Position numbers and translations under genes: made by a program
In this document: piece after piece, positions 50,601 through 62,553 of the stretch
Position numbering within the stretch: position 1 is the stretch's first letter
How the letters are laid out: every line of letters starts with the position of its first letter
Assembly (NCBI GenBank): GCA_029168955.1
Contig: JAPDOI010000009.1
Location: 1,178,001-1,242,000 of the forward strand
Direction of reading: 5' to 3'
Origin: Aplectana chamaeleonis
Lineage: Eukaryota > Nematoda > Chromadorea > Rhabditida > Cosmocercidae
DNA length: 64,000 nt
Notes under the pieces: generated by a model
Told to the model about the DNA's origin: nothing
The model's database searches: none
What the model saw: only the letters and a program-made list of their open reading frames with translations

Positions 50601-51570
50601 GCGAAAAACGTCTAATAGGAGTTGAATGGAATTGAAATGAATCTTCTGAGAGACACCACGGATCCTCTAGGAACGTCTTCTAGCCCTTTGAACGCGACCG
50701 AAATCCTTCTGAGGTTGAGATAGAGGGCGAGCAGTATTGAAAAGTATCTTGAGGTCCTTCGCAGTTGACACCCATACCGAAACTTTTCTCACACCATTTC
50801 ACGAGGTTCCCAAGCAAGCGCCTTTTGAGTTCCTAAACGATTTTTGGCGAAACAAACTGTGAAATTAAAGAGGATCTGGGTTACCACAGCCTTTCTTGTA
50901 GATTGAACCATGAAGTTGAGGAGAATCGAGGCGAAAAAACGTCTAATAGAGTTGAATGGAATTGAAATGAATCTTCTGAGAGACACCACGGATCCTCTAG
51001 GAACGTCTTCTAGCCCTTTTGAACGCGACCGAAATCCTTCTGAGGTTGAGATAGAGGGCGAGCAGTATTGAAAAGTATCTTGAGGTCCTTCTGCAGTTGA
51101 CACCCATACCGAAACTTTTCTCACACCATTTCACGAGGTTCCCAAGCAAGCGCCTGTTGAGTTCCTAAACGATTTTTGGCGAAACAAACTGTGAAATTGA
51201 AGAGGATCAGTTACCACAGCCTTTTTGTAGATTGAACCATGAAGTTGAGGAGAATCGAGGCGAAAAACGTCTAATAGGAGTTGAATGGAATTGAAATGAA
51301 TCTTCTGAGAGACACCACGGATCCTCTAGAACGTCTTCTAGCCCTTTTGAACGCGACCGAAATCCTTCTGAGGTTGAGATAGAGAGGCGAGCAGTATTGG
51401 AAAAGTATCTTGAGGTCCTTCGCAGTTGACACCCATACCGAAACTTTTCTCACACCATTTCACGAGGTTCCCAAGCAGCGCCTGTTGAGTTCTAAACGAT
51501 TTTTGGCGAAACAAACTGTGAAATTAAAGAGGATCTGGTTACAGCCTTTTTGTAGATTTGAACCATGAAG
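47640..51570 (+). repeat. Indel-rich stretch of B block 2 (about 12 monomers)
   Basis: Nearly every monomer here has single-base gains or losses rare in the other ~110 B copies: TTGGAAAAAGTATC (47764), AGAGGCGAGC (48740), TAATAGAGTTG (49290), TAGCCGCTTTTG (49360), TAGGCAGTTG (49622), ATCCGAGG and GAAAAAACG (about 49934), GAGGTTCCAAGC (50475), CTTCTGCAG (51089), GGATCAGTTACC (51206), CTCTAGAACG (51325), AAGCAGCGCC (51474) and GATTTGAACC (51556). A 6-bp duplication, GACCGCGACCG, follows at about 51680. Just outside, monomers are almost indel-free. A low-coverage or under-polished consensus fits this density well; genuine decay is the alternative. Confidence 0.8.
48606..48645 (+). repeat. Local substitution cluster in one B monomer
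   Basis: About eight substitutions in 40 bp (GTTGGGGAGAACAGAGG, ACGGCTAGTAGGAGG, TGTAGGG) lie in an otherwise ordinary monomer. The cluster sits inside the indel-rich stretch, so a consensus error is as likely as conversion from a diverged copy. Confidence 0.65.
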
Positions 51571-54191
51571 TTGAGGAGAATCGAGGCGAAAAACGTCTAA
51601 TAGGAGTTGAATGGAATTGAAATGAATCTTCTGAGAGACACCACGGATCCTCTAGGAACGTCTTCTAGCCCTTTTGAACGCGACCGCGACCGAAATCCTT
51701 CTGAGGTTGAGATAGAGGGCGAGCAGTATTGAAAAGTATCTTGAGGTCCTTCGCAGTTGACACCCATACCGAAACTTTTCTCACACCATTTCACGAGGTT
51801 CCCAAGCAAGCGCCTTTTGAGTTCCTAAACGATTTTTGGCGAAAAAAACTGTGAAATTAAAGAGGATCTGGGTTACCACAGCCTTTCTTGTAGATTGAAC
51901 CATGAAGTTGAGGAGAATCGAGGCGAAAAACGTCTAATAGGAGTTGAATGGAATTGAAATGAATCTTCTGAGAGACACCACGGATCCTCTAGGAACGTCT
52001 TCTAGCCCTTTTGAACGCGACCGAAATCCTTCTGAGGTTGAGATAGAGGGCGAGCAGTATTGGAAAGTATCTTGAGGTCCTTCGCAGTTGACACCCATAC
52101 CGAAACTTTTCTCACACCATTTCACGAGGTTCCCAAGCAAGCGCCTGTTGAGTTCCTAAACGATTTTCGGCGAAACAAACTGTGAAATTAAAGAGGATCT
52201 GAGTTACCACAGCCTTTTTTGTAGATTGAACCATGAAGTTGAGGAGAATCGAGACGAAAAACGTCTGTTAGCAGTTGAATGGAATTGAAATGAATCTTCT
52301 GAGAGACACCACGGATCCTCTAGGAACGTCTTCTAGCCCTTTTGAACGCGACCGAAATCCTTCTGAGGTTGAGATAGAGGGCGAGCAGTATTGGAAAGTA
52401 TCTTGAGGTCCTTCGCAGTTGACACCCATACCGAAACTTTTCTCACACCATCTCACGAGGTTCCCAAGCAAGCGCCTGTTGAGTTCCTAAACGATTTTCG
52501 GCGAAACAAACTGTGAAATTAAAGAGGATCTGAGTTACCACAGCCTTTTTTGTAGGTTGAACCATGAAGTTGAGGAGAATCGAGACGAAAAACGTCTGTT
52601 AGCAGTTGAATGGAATTGAAATGAATCTTCTGAGAGACACCACGGATCCTCCAGGAACGTCTTCTAGCCTTTTTGAACGCGACCGAAATCCTTCTGAGGT
52701 TGAGATAGAGGGCGAGCAGTATTGGAAAGTATCTTGAGGTCCTTCGCAGTTGACACCCATACCGAAACTTTTCTCACACCATTTTACGAGGTTCCCAAGC
52801 AAGCGCCTGTTGAGTTCCTAAACGATTTTCGGCGAAACAAACTGTGAAATTGAAGAGGATCTGGGTTACCACAGTTGTAGATTGAACCATGAAGTTGAGG
52901 AGAATCGAGGCGAAAAACGTCTAATAGGAGTTGAATGGAATTGAAATGAATCTTCTGAGAGACACCACGGATCCTCTAGGAACGTCTTCTAGCCCTTTTG
53001 AACGCGACCGAAATCCTTCTGAGGTTGAGATAGAGGGCGAGCAGTATTGGAAAGTATCTTGAGGTCCTTCGCAGTTGACACCCATACCGAAACTTTTCTC
53101 ACACCATTTCACGAGGTTCCCAAGCAAGCGCCTTTTGAGTTCCTAAACGATTTTTGGCGAAACAAACTGTGAAATTAAAGAGGATCTGAGTTACCACAGC
53201 CTTTTTTGTAGATTGAACCATGAAGTTGAGGAGAATCGAGACGAAAAACGTCTGTTAGCAGTTGAATGGAATTGAAATGAATCTTCTGAGAGACACCACG
53301 GATCCTCTAGGAACGTCTTCTAGCCCTTTTGAACGCGACTGAAATCCTTCTGAGGTTGAGATAGAGGGCGAGCAGTATTGGAAAGTATCTTGAGGTCCTT
53401 CGCAGTTGACACCCATACCGAAACTTTTCTCACACCATTTTACGAGGTTCCCAAGCAAGCGCCTGTTGAGTTCCTAAACGATTTTCGGCGAAACAAACTG
53501 TGAAATTAAAGAGGATCTGAGTTACCACAGCCTTTTTTGTAGATTGAACCATGAAGTTGAGGAGAATCGAGACGAAAAACGTCTGTTAGCAGTTGAATGG
53601 AATTGAAATGAATCTTCTGAGAGACACCACGGATCCTCTAGGAACGTCTTCTAGCCCTTTTGAACGCGACCGAAATCCGTCTGAGGTTGAGATAGAGGGC
53701 GAGCAGTATTGAAAAGTATCTTGAGGTCCTTCGCAGTTGACACCCATACCGAAACTTTTCTCACACCATTTTACGAGGTTCCCAAGCAAGCGCCTGTTGA
53801 GTTCCTAAACGATTTTTGGCGAAACAAACTGTGAAATTAAAGAGGATCTGGGTTACCACAGCCTTTTTTGTAGATTGAACCATGAAGTTGAGGAGAATCG
53901 AGGCGAAAAACGTCTAATAGGAGTTGAATGGAATTGAAATGAATCTTCTGAGAGACACCACGGATCCTCTAGGAACGTCTTCTAGCCCTTTTGAACGCGA
54001 CCGAAATCCTTCTGAGGTTGAGATAGAGGGCGAGCAGTATTGGAAAGTATCTTGAGGTCCTTCGCAGTTGACACCCATACCGAAACTTTTCTCACACCAT
54101 TTCACGAGGTTCCCAAGCAAGCGCCTTTTGAGTTCCTAAACGATTTTTGGCGAAACAAACTGTGAAATTGAAGAGGATCTGGGTTACTACA

Positions 54192-55840
54192 GTTGTAGAT
54201 TGAACCATGAAGTTGAGGAGAATCGAGGCGAAAAACGTCTAATAGGAGTTGAATGGAATTGAAATGAATCTTCTGAGAGACACCACGGATCCTCTAGGAA
54301 CGTCTTCTAGCCCTTTTGAACGCGACCGAAATCCTTCTGAGGTTGAGATAGAGGGCGAGCAGTATTGAAAAGTATCTTGAGGTCCTTCGCAGTTGACACC
54401 CATACCGAAACTTTTCTCACACCATTTCACGAGGTTCCCAAGCAAGCGCCTGTTGAGTTCCTAAACGATTTTTGGCGAAACAAACTGTGAAATTAAAGAG
54501 GATCTGGGTTACCACAGCCTTTTTGTAGATTGAACCATGAAGTTGAGGAGAATCGAGGCGAAAAACGTCTAATAGGAGTTGAATGGAATTGAAATGAATC
54601 TTCTGAGAGACACCACGGATCCTCTAGGAACGTCTTCTAGCCCTTTGAACGCGACCGAAATCCTTCTGAGGTTGAGATAGAGGGCGAGCAGTATTGGAAA
54701 GTATCTTGAGGTCCTTCGCAGTTGACACCCATACCGAAACTTTTCTCACACCATTTCACGAGGTTCCCAAGCAAGCGCCTGTTGAGTTCCTAAACGATTT
54801 TTGGCGAAACAAACTGTGAAATTAAAGAGGATCTGGGTTACCACAGCCTTTTTTGTAGATTGAACCATGAAGTTGAGGAGAATCGAGGCGAAAAACGTCT
54901 AATAGGAGTTGAATGGAATTGAAATGAATCTTCTGAGAGACACCACGGATCCTCTAGGAACGTCTTCTAGCCCTTTTGAACGCGACCGAAATCCTTCTGA
55001 GGTTGAGATAGAGGGCGAGCAGTATTGGAAAGTATCTTGAGGTCCTTCGCAGTTGACACCCATACCGAAACTTTTCTCACACCATTTCACGAGGTTCCCA
55101 AGCAAGCGCCTGTTGAGTTCCTAAACGATTTTTGGCGAAACAAACTGTGAAATTAAAGAGGATCTGGGTTACCACAGCCTTTCTTGTAGATTGAACCATG
55201 AAGTTGAGGAGAATCGAGGCGAAAAACGTCTAATAGGAGTTGAATGGAATTGAAATGAATCTTCTGAGAGACACCACGGATCCTCTAGGAACGTCTTCTA
55301 GCCCTTTTGAACGCGACCGAAATCCTTCTGAGGTTGAGATAGAGGGCGAGCAGTATTGGAAAGTATCTTGAGGTCCTTCGCAGTTGACACCCATACCGAA
55401 ACTTTTCTCACACCATTTCACGAGGTTCCCAAGCAAGCGCCTGTTGAGTTCCTAAACGATTTTTGGCGAAACAAACTGTGAAATTGAAGAGGATCTGGGT
55501 TACTACAGTTGTAGATTGAACCATGAAGTTGAGGAGAATCGAGGCGAAAAACGTCTAATAGGAGTTGAATGGAATTGAAATGAATCTTCTGAGAGACACC
55601 ACGGATCCTCTAGGAACGACTTCTAGCCCTTTTGAACGCGACCGAAATCCTTCTGAGGTTGAGATAGAGGGCGAGCAGTATTGGAAAGTATCTTGAGGTC
55701 CTTCGCAGTTGACACCCATACCGAAACTTTTCTCACACCATTTCACGAGGTTCCCAAGCAAGCGCCTGTTGAGTTCCTAAACGATTTTTGGCGAAACAAA
55801 CTGTGAAATTGAAGAGGATCTGGGTTACTACAGTTGTAGA
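54192..55840 (+). repeat. Locally amplified B sub-lineage (deletion plus ACTACAG)
   Basis: The junctions at about 54192, 55508 and 55833 share three linked marks: AAATTGAAGAGG, GGGTTACTACAG and the 6-bp T-run deletion. Elsewhere in the window ACTACAG occurs once (about 17780) without the deletion. Three copies within 1.7 kb, two of them in adjacent monomers, point to recent local unequal exchange near the end of B block 2. Confidence 0.82.
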
Positions 55841-56370
55841 TTGAACCATGAAGTTGAGGAGAATCGAGGCGAAAAACGTCTAATAGGAGTTGAATGGAAT
55901 TGAAATGAATCTTCTGAGAGACACCACGGATCCTCTAGGAACGTCTTCTAGCCCTTTTGAACGCGACCGAAATCCTTCTGAGGTTGAGATAGAGGGCGAG
56001 CAGTATTGAAAAGTATCTTGAGGTCCTTCGCAGTTGACACCCATACCGAAACTTTTCTCACACCATTTCACGAGAATCCCAAGCAAGCGCCTTTTGAGTT
56101 CCTAAACGATTTTTGGCGAAACAAACTGTGAAATTAAAGAGGATCTGAGTTACCACAGCCTTTTTTGTAGGTTGAACCATGAAGTTGAGGAGAATCGAGA
56201 CGAAAAACGTCTGTTAGGAGTTGAATGGAATTGAACTGAATCTTCTGAGAGACACCACGGATCCTCTAGGAACGTCTTCTAGCCCTTTTGAACGCGACCG
56301 AAATCCTTCTGAGGTTGAGATAGAGGGCGAGCAGTGTTGAAAAGTATCTTGAGGTCCTTCGCAGTTGACT

Positions 56371-56399
56371 CATTTCAATCTAGCATGTCTACTGGAGAT
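56371..56399 (+). repeat. A-derived flank right of B block 2
   Basis: Identical to 44093-44121, including the extra T and the TCTAG change. It is preceded by the same CGCAGTTGACT end of B. Confidence 0.85.
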
Positions 56400-59300
56400 G
56401 GCACGAGTGCGTCGGTGGGCTCGCATGACCTGTGATGAAGGTTAACGAAACTTTAACAGACATTTTCAAAATTTAAACGACTCCCTCTACCAATCCTTGA
56501 CAGATGGCGCAGAGCAGGCCTCACTGGCAGACATCCTACGGCTCACGATTTCGATTGTCTTCAATATGAAGAGTTTTCGGGAACACCTCCCTCCCGCCCA
56601 CAGAATGAAAGAAAAGTTTTCGCTCGCCAGGCATTCAATGTAGCATGTCTACTGGAGATGGCACGAGTGCGTCGGTGGGATCGCATGACCTGTGATGAAG
56701 GTTAACGAAACTTTAACAGACATTTTCAAAATTTAAACGACTCCCTCTACCAATCCTTGACAGATGGCGCAGAGCAGACCTCACTGGCAGACATCCTACG
56801 GCTCACGATTTCGATTGTCTTCAATATAAAGAGTTTTCGGGAACACCTCCCTCCCGCCCACAGAATGAAAGAAAAGTTTTCGCTCGCCAGGCATTCAATG
56901 TAGCATGTCTACTGGAGATGGCACGAGTGCGTCGGTGGGATCGCATGACCTGTGATGAAGGTTAACGAAACTTTAACAGACATTTTCAAAATTTAAACGA
57001 CTCCCTCTACCAATCCTTGACAGATGGCGCAGAGCAGGCCTCACTGGCAGACATCCTACGGCTCACGATTTCGATTGTCTTCAATATAAAGAGTTTTCGG
57101 GAACACCTCCCTCCCGCCCACAGAATGAAAGAAAAGTTTTCGCTCGCCAGGCATTCAATGTAGCATGTCTACTGGAGATGGCACGAGTGCGTCGGTGGGA
57201 TCGCATGACCTGTGATGAAGGTTAACGAAACTTTAACAGACATTTTCAAAATTTAAACGACTCCCTCTACCAATCCTTGACAGATGGCGCAGAGCAGGCC
57301 TCACTGGCAGACATCCTACGGCTCACGATTTCGATTGTCTTCAATATAAAGAGTTTTCGGGAACACCTCCCTCCCGCCCACAGAATGAAAGAAAAGTTTT
57401 CGCTCGCCAGGCATTCAATGTAGCATGTCTACTGGAGATGGCACGAGTGCGTCGGTGGGATCGCATGACCTGTGATGAAGGTTAACGAAACTTTAACAGA
57501 CATTTTCAAAATTTAAACGACTCCTCTACCAATCCTTGACAGATGGCGCAGAGCAGGCCTCACTGGCAGACATCCTACGGCTCACGATTTCGATTGTCTT
57601 CAATATAAAGAGTTTTCGGGAACACCTCCCTCCCGCCCACAGAATGAAAGAAAAGTTTTCGCTCGCCAGGCATTCAATGTAGCATGTCTACTGGAGATGG
57701 CACGAGTGCGTCGGTGGGATCGCATGACCTGTGATGAAGGTTAACGAAACTTTAACAGACATTTTCAAAATTTAAACGACTCCCTCTACCAATCCTTGAC
57801 AGATGGCGCAGAGCAGGCCTCACTGGCAGACATCCTACGGCTCACGATTTCGATTGTCTTCAATATAAAGAGTTTTCGGGAACACCTCCCTCCCGCCCAC
57901 AGAATGAAAGAAAAGTTTTCGCTCGCCAGGCATTCAATGTAGCATGTCTACTGGAGATGGCACGAGTGCGTCGGTGGGATCGCATGACCTGTGATGAAGG
58001 TTAACGAAACTTTAACAGACATTTTCAAAATTTAAACGACTCCCTCTACCAATCCTTGACAGATGGCGCAGAGCAGGCCTCACTGGCAGACATCCTACGG
58101 CTCACGATTTCGATTGTCTTCAATATAAAGAGTTTTCGGGAACACCTCCTCCCGCGCACAGAATGAAAGAAAAGTTTTCGCTCGCCAGGCATTCAATGTA
58201 GCATGTCTACTGGAGATGGCACGAGTGCGTCGGTGGGATCGCATGACCTGTGATGAAGGTTAACGAAACTTTAACAGACATTTTCAAAATTTAAACGACT
58301 CCCTCTACCAATCCTTGACAGATGGCGCAGAGCAGGCCTCACTGGCAGACATCCTACGGCTCACGATTTCGATTGTCTTCAATATAAAGAGTTTTCGGGA
58401 ACACCTCCCTCCCGCCCACAGAATGAAAGAAAAGTTTTCGCTCGCCAGGCATTCAATGTAGCATGTCTACTGGAGATGGCACGAGTGCGTCGGTGGGATC
58501 GCATGACCTGTGATGAAGGTTAACGAAACTTTAACAGACATTTTCAAAATTTAAACGACTCCCTCTACCAATCCTTGACAGATGGCGCAGAGCAGGCCTC
58601 ACTGGCAGACATCCTACGGCTCACGATTTCGATTGTCTTCAATATAAAGAGTTTTCGGGAACACCTCCCTCCCGCGCACAGAATGAAAGAAATGTTTTTC
58701 GCTCGCCAGGCATTCAATGTAGCATGTCTACTGGAGATGGCACGAGTGCGTCGGTGGGATCGCATGACCTGTGATGAAGGTTAACGAAACTTTAACAGAC
58801 ATTTTCAAAATTTAAACGACTCCTCTACCAATCCTTGACAGATGGCGCAGAGCAGGCCTCACTGGCAGACATCCTACGGCTCACGATTTCGATTGTCTTC
58901 AATATAAAGAGTTTTCGGGAACACCTCCCTCCCGCCCACAGAATGAAAGAAAAGTTTTCGCTCGCCAGGCATTCAATGTAGCATGTCTACTGGAGATGGC
59001 ACGAGTGCGTCGGTGGGATCGCATGACCTGTGATGAAGGTTAACGAAACTTTAACAGACATTTTCAAAATTTAAACGACTCCCTCTACCAATCCTTGACA
59101 GATGGCGCAGAGCAGGCCTCACTGGCAGACATCCTACGGCTCACGATTTCGATTGTCTTCAATATAAAGAGTTTTCGGGAACACCTCCTCCCGCCCACAG
59201 AATGAAAGAAAAGTTTTCGCTCGCCAGGCATTCAATGTAGCATGTCTACTGGAGATGGCACGAGTGCGTCGGTGGGATCGCATGACCTGTGATGAAGGTT

Positions 59301-62300
59301 AACGAAACTTTAACAGACATTTTCAAAATTTAAACGACTCCCTCTACCAATCCTTGACAGATGGCGCAGAGCAGGCCTCACTGGCAGACATCCTACGGCT
59401 CACGATTTCGATTGTCTTCAATATAAAGAGTTTTCGGGAACACCTCCCTCCCGCCCACAGAATGAAAGAAAAGTTTTCGCTCGCCAGGCATTCAATGTAG
59501 CATGTCTACTGGAGATGGCACGAGTGCGTCGGTGGGCTCGCATGACCTGTGATGAAGGTTAACGAAACTTTAACAGACATTTTCAAAATTTAAACGACTC
59601 CCTCTACCAATCCTTGACAGATGGCGCAGAGCAGGCCTCACTGGCAGACATCCTACGGCTCACGATTTCGATTGTCTTCAATATAAAGAGTTTTCGGGAA
59701 CACCTCCTCCCGCCCACAGAATGAAAGAAAAAGTTTTCGCTCGGCAGGCATTCAATGTAGCATGTCTACTGGAGATGGCACGAGTGCGTCGGTGGGATCG
59801 CATGACCTGTGATGAAGGTTAACGAAACTTTAACAGACATTTTCAAAATTTAAACGACTCCCTCTACCAATCCTTGACAGATGGCGCAGAGCAGGCCTCA
59901 CTGGCAGACATCCTACGGCTCACGATTTCGATTGTCTTCAATATAAAGAGTTTTCGGGAACACCTCCCTCCCGCCCACAGAATGAAAGAAAAGTTTTCGC
60001 TCGCCAGGCATTCAATGTAGCATGTCTACTGGAGATGGCACGAGTGCGTCGGTGGGATCGCATGACCTGTGATGAAGGTTAACGAAACTTTAACAGACAT
60101 TTTCAAAATTTAAACGACTCCCTCTACCAATCCTTGACAGATGGCGCAGAGCAGGCCTCACTGGCAGACATCCTACGGCTCACGATTTCGATTGTCTTCA
60201 ATATAAAGAGTTTTCGGGAACACCTCCCTCCCGCCCACAGAATGAAAGAAAAGTTTTCGCTCGCCAGGCTTTCAATGTAGCATGTCTACTGTGGATGGCA
60301 CGAGTGCGTCGGTGGGATCGCATGACCTGTGATGAAGGTTAACGAAACTTTAACAGACATTTTCAAAATTTAAACGACTCCCTCTACCAATCCTTGACAG
60401 ATGGCGCAGAGCAGGCCTCACTGGCAGACATCCTACGGCTCACGATTTCGATTGTCTTCAATATAAAGAGTTTTCGGGAACACCTCCCTCCCGCCCACAG
60501 AATGAAAGAAAAGTTTTCGCTCGCCGGGCATTCAATGTAGCATGTCTACTGGAGATGGCACGAGTGCGTCGGTGGGATCGCATGACCTGTGATGAAGGTT
60601 AACGAAACTTTAACAGACATTTTCAAAATTTAAACGACTCCTCTACCAATCCTTGACAGATGGCGCAGAGCAGGCCTCACTGGCAGACATCCTACGGCTC
60701 ACGATTTCGATTGTCTTCAATATAAAGAGTTTTCAGGAACACCTCCTCCCGCCCACAGAATGAAAGAAAAGTTTTCGCTCGCCAGGCATTCAATGTAGCA
60801 TGTCTACTGGAGATGGCACGAGTGCGTCGGTGGGATCGCATGACCTGTGATGAAGGTTAACGAAACTTTAACAGACATTTTCAAAATTTAAACGACTCCT
60901 CTACCAATCCTTGACAGAAGGCGCAGAGCAGGCCTCACTGGCAGACATCCTACGGCTCACGATTTCGATTGTCTTCAATATAAAGAGTTTTCGGGAACAC
61001 CTCCCTCCCGCCCACAGAATGAAAGAAAAGTTTTCGCTCGCCGGGCATTCAATGTAGCATGTCTACTGGAGATGGCACGAGTGCGTCGGTGGGATCGCAT
61101 GACCTGTGATGAAGGTTAACGAAACTTTAACAGACATTTTCAAAATTTAAACGACTCCCTCTACCAATCCTTGACAGATGGCGCAGAGCAGGCCTCACTG
61201 GCAGACATCCTACGGCTCACGATTTCGATTGTCTTCAATATAAAGAGTTTTCGGGAACACCTCCCTCCCGCCCACAGAATGAAAGAAAAGTTTTCGCTCG
61301 CCAGGCATTCAATGTAGCATGTCTACTGGAGATGGCACGAGTGCGTCGGTGGGATCGCATGACCTGTGATGAAGGTTAACGAAACTTTAACAGACATTTT
61401 CAAAATTTAAACGACTCCCTCTACCAATCCTTGACAGATGGCGCAGAGCAGGCCTCACTGGCAGACATCCTACGGCTCACGATTTCGATTGTCTTCAATA
61501 TAAAGAGTTTTCGGGAACACCTCCTCCCGCCCACAGAATGGAAGAAAAGTTTTCGCTCGCCAGGCATTCAATGTAGCATGTCTACTGGAGATGGCACGAG
61601 TGCGTCGGTGGGATCGCATGACCTGTGATGAAGGTTAACGAAACTTTAACAGACATTTTCAAAATTTAAACGACTCCCTCTACCAATCCTTGACAGATGG
61701 CGCAGAGCAGGCCTCACTGGCAGACATCCTACGGCTCACGATTTCGATTGTCTTCAATATAAAGAGTTTTCGGGAACACCTCCCTCCCGCCCACAGAATG
61801 AAAGAAAAGTTTTCGCTCGCCGGGCATTCAATGTAGCATGTCTACTGGAGATGGCACGAGTGCGTCGGTGGGATCGCATGACCTGTGATGAAGGTTAACG
61901 AAACTTTAACAGACATTTTCAAAATTTAAACGACTCCCTCTACCAATCCTTGACAGATGGCGCAGAGCAGGCCTCACTGGCAGACATCCTACGGCTCACG
62001 ATTTCGATTGTCTTCAATATAAAGAGTTTTCAGGAACACCTCCCTCCCGCCCACAGAATGAAAGAAAAGTTTTCGCTCGCCAGGCATTCAATGTAGCATG
62101 TCTACTGGAGATGGCACGAGTGCGTCGGTGGGATCGCATGACCTGTGATGAAGGTTAACGAAACTTTAACGGACATTTTCAAAATTTAAACGACTCCTCT
62201 ACCAATCCTTGACAGATGGCGCAGAGCAGGCCTCACTGGCAGACATCCTACGGCTCACGATTTCGATTGTCTTCAATATAAAGAGTTTTCGGGAACACCT

Positions 62301-62499
62301 CCTCCCGCCCACAGAATGAAAGAAAAGTTTTCGCTCGCCAGGCATTCAATGTAGCATGTCTACTGGAGATGGCACGAGTGCGTCGGTGGGATCGCATGAC
62401 CTGTGATGAAGGTTAACGAAACTTTAACAGACATTTTCAAAATTTAAACGACTCCCTCTACCAATCCTTGACAGATGGCGCAGAGCAGGCCTCACTGGC

Positions 62500-62553
62500 G
62501 GACATCCTACGGCTCACCATCTCCAGTGTCTTCAATATAAACAGTTGTCTGGG
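62500..62553 (+). repeat. Dense substitution cluster in one A monomer
   Basis: Nine substitutions and no indels fall within 54 bp: CTGGCGGACATCC, CTCACCATCTCCAGTGTC, ATAAACAGTTGTCTGGGAC. The rest of the monomer matches its neighbours. The absence of indels argues against a homopolymer-type sequencing error. A conversion tract from a distant A relative is a reasonable guess. Confidence 0.75.

Larger units (their letters stand above)
45933..56369 (+). repeat. Satellite B array, block 2 (31 full monomers plus 204 bp)
   Basis: About 10.4 kb of head-to-tail B monomers in the same orientation as block 1. It starts and ends at exactly the same monomer positions as block 1. It holds a higher share of the GACGAAAAACGTCTGTTAGCAG subtype (for example about 46.64, 52.26, 52.6, 53.25 and 53.58 kb). 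It also contains a patch unusually rich in indels at about 47.7-51.6 kb. The last 2 kb is locally homogenised: three of the final monomers carry both the 6-bp T-run deletion and GGGTTACTACAG. Minus-strand open frames longer than usual (up to 111 codons, 50789-51124) lie in the indel-rich patch. They arise where indels remove a stop, not from a conserved gene. Confidence 0.96.

Noticed and set aside
49147..51124. Longer minus-strand frames of 88-111 codons in B block 2
   Set aside because: They lie in the indel-rich stretch and arise when indels remove stops. Each is a different frame combination of the same repeat, so they are not a conserved protein.
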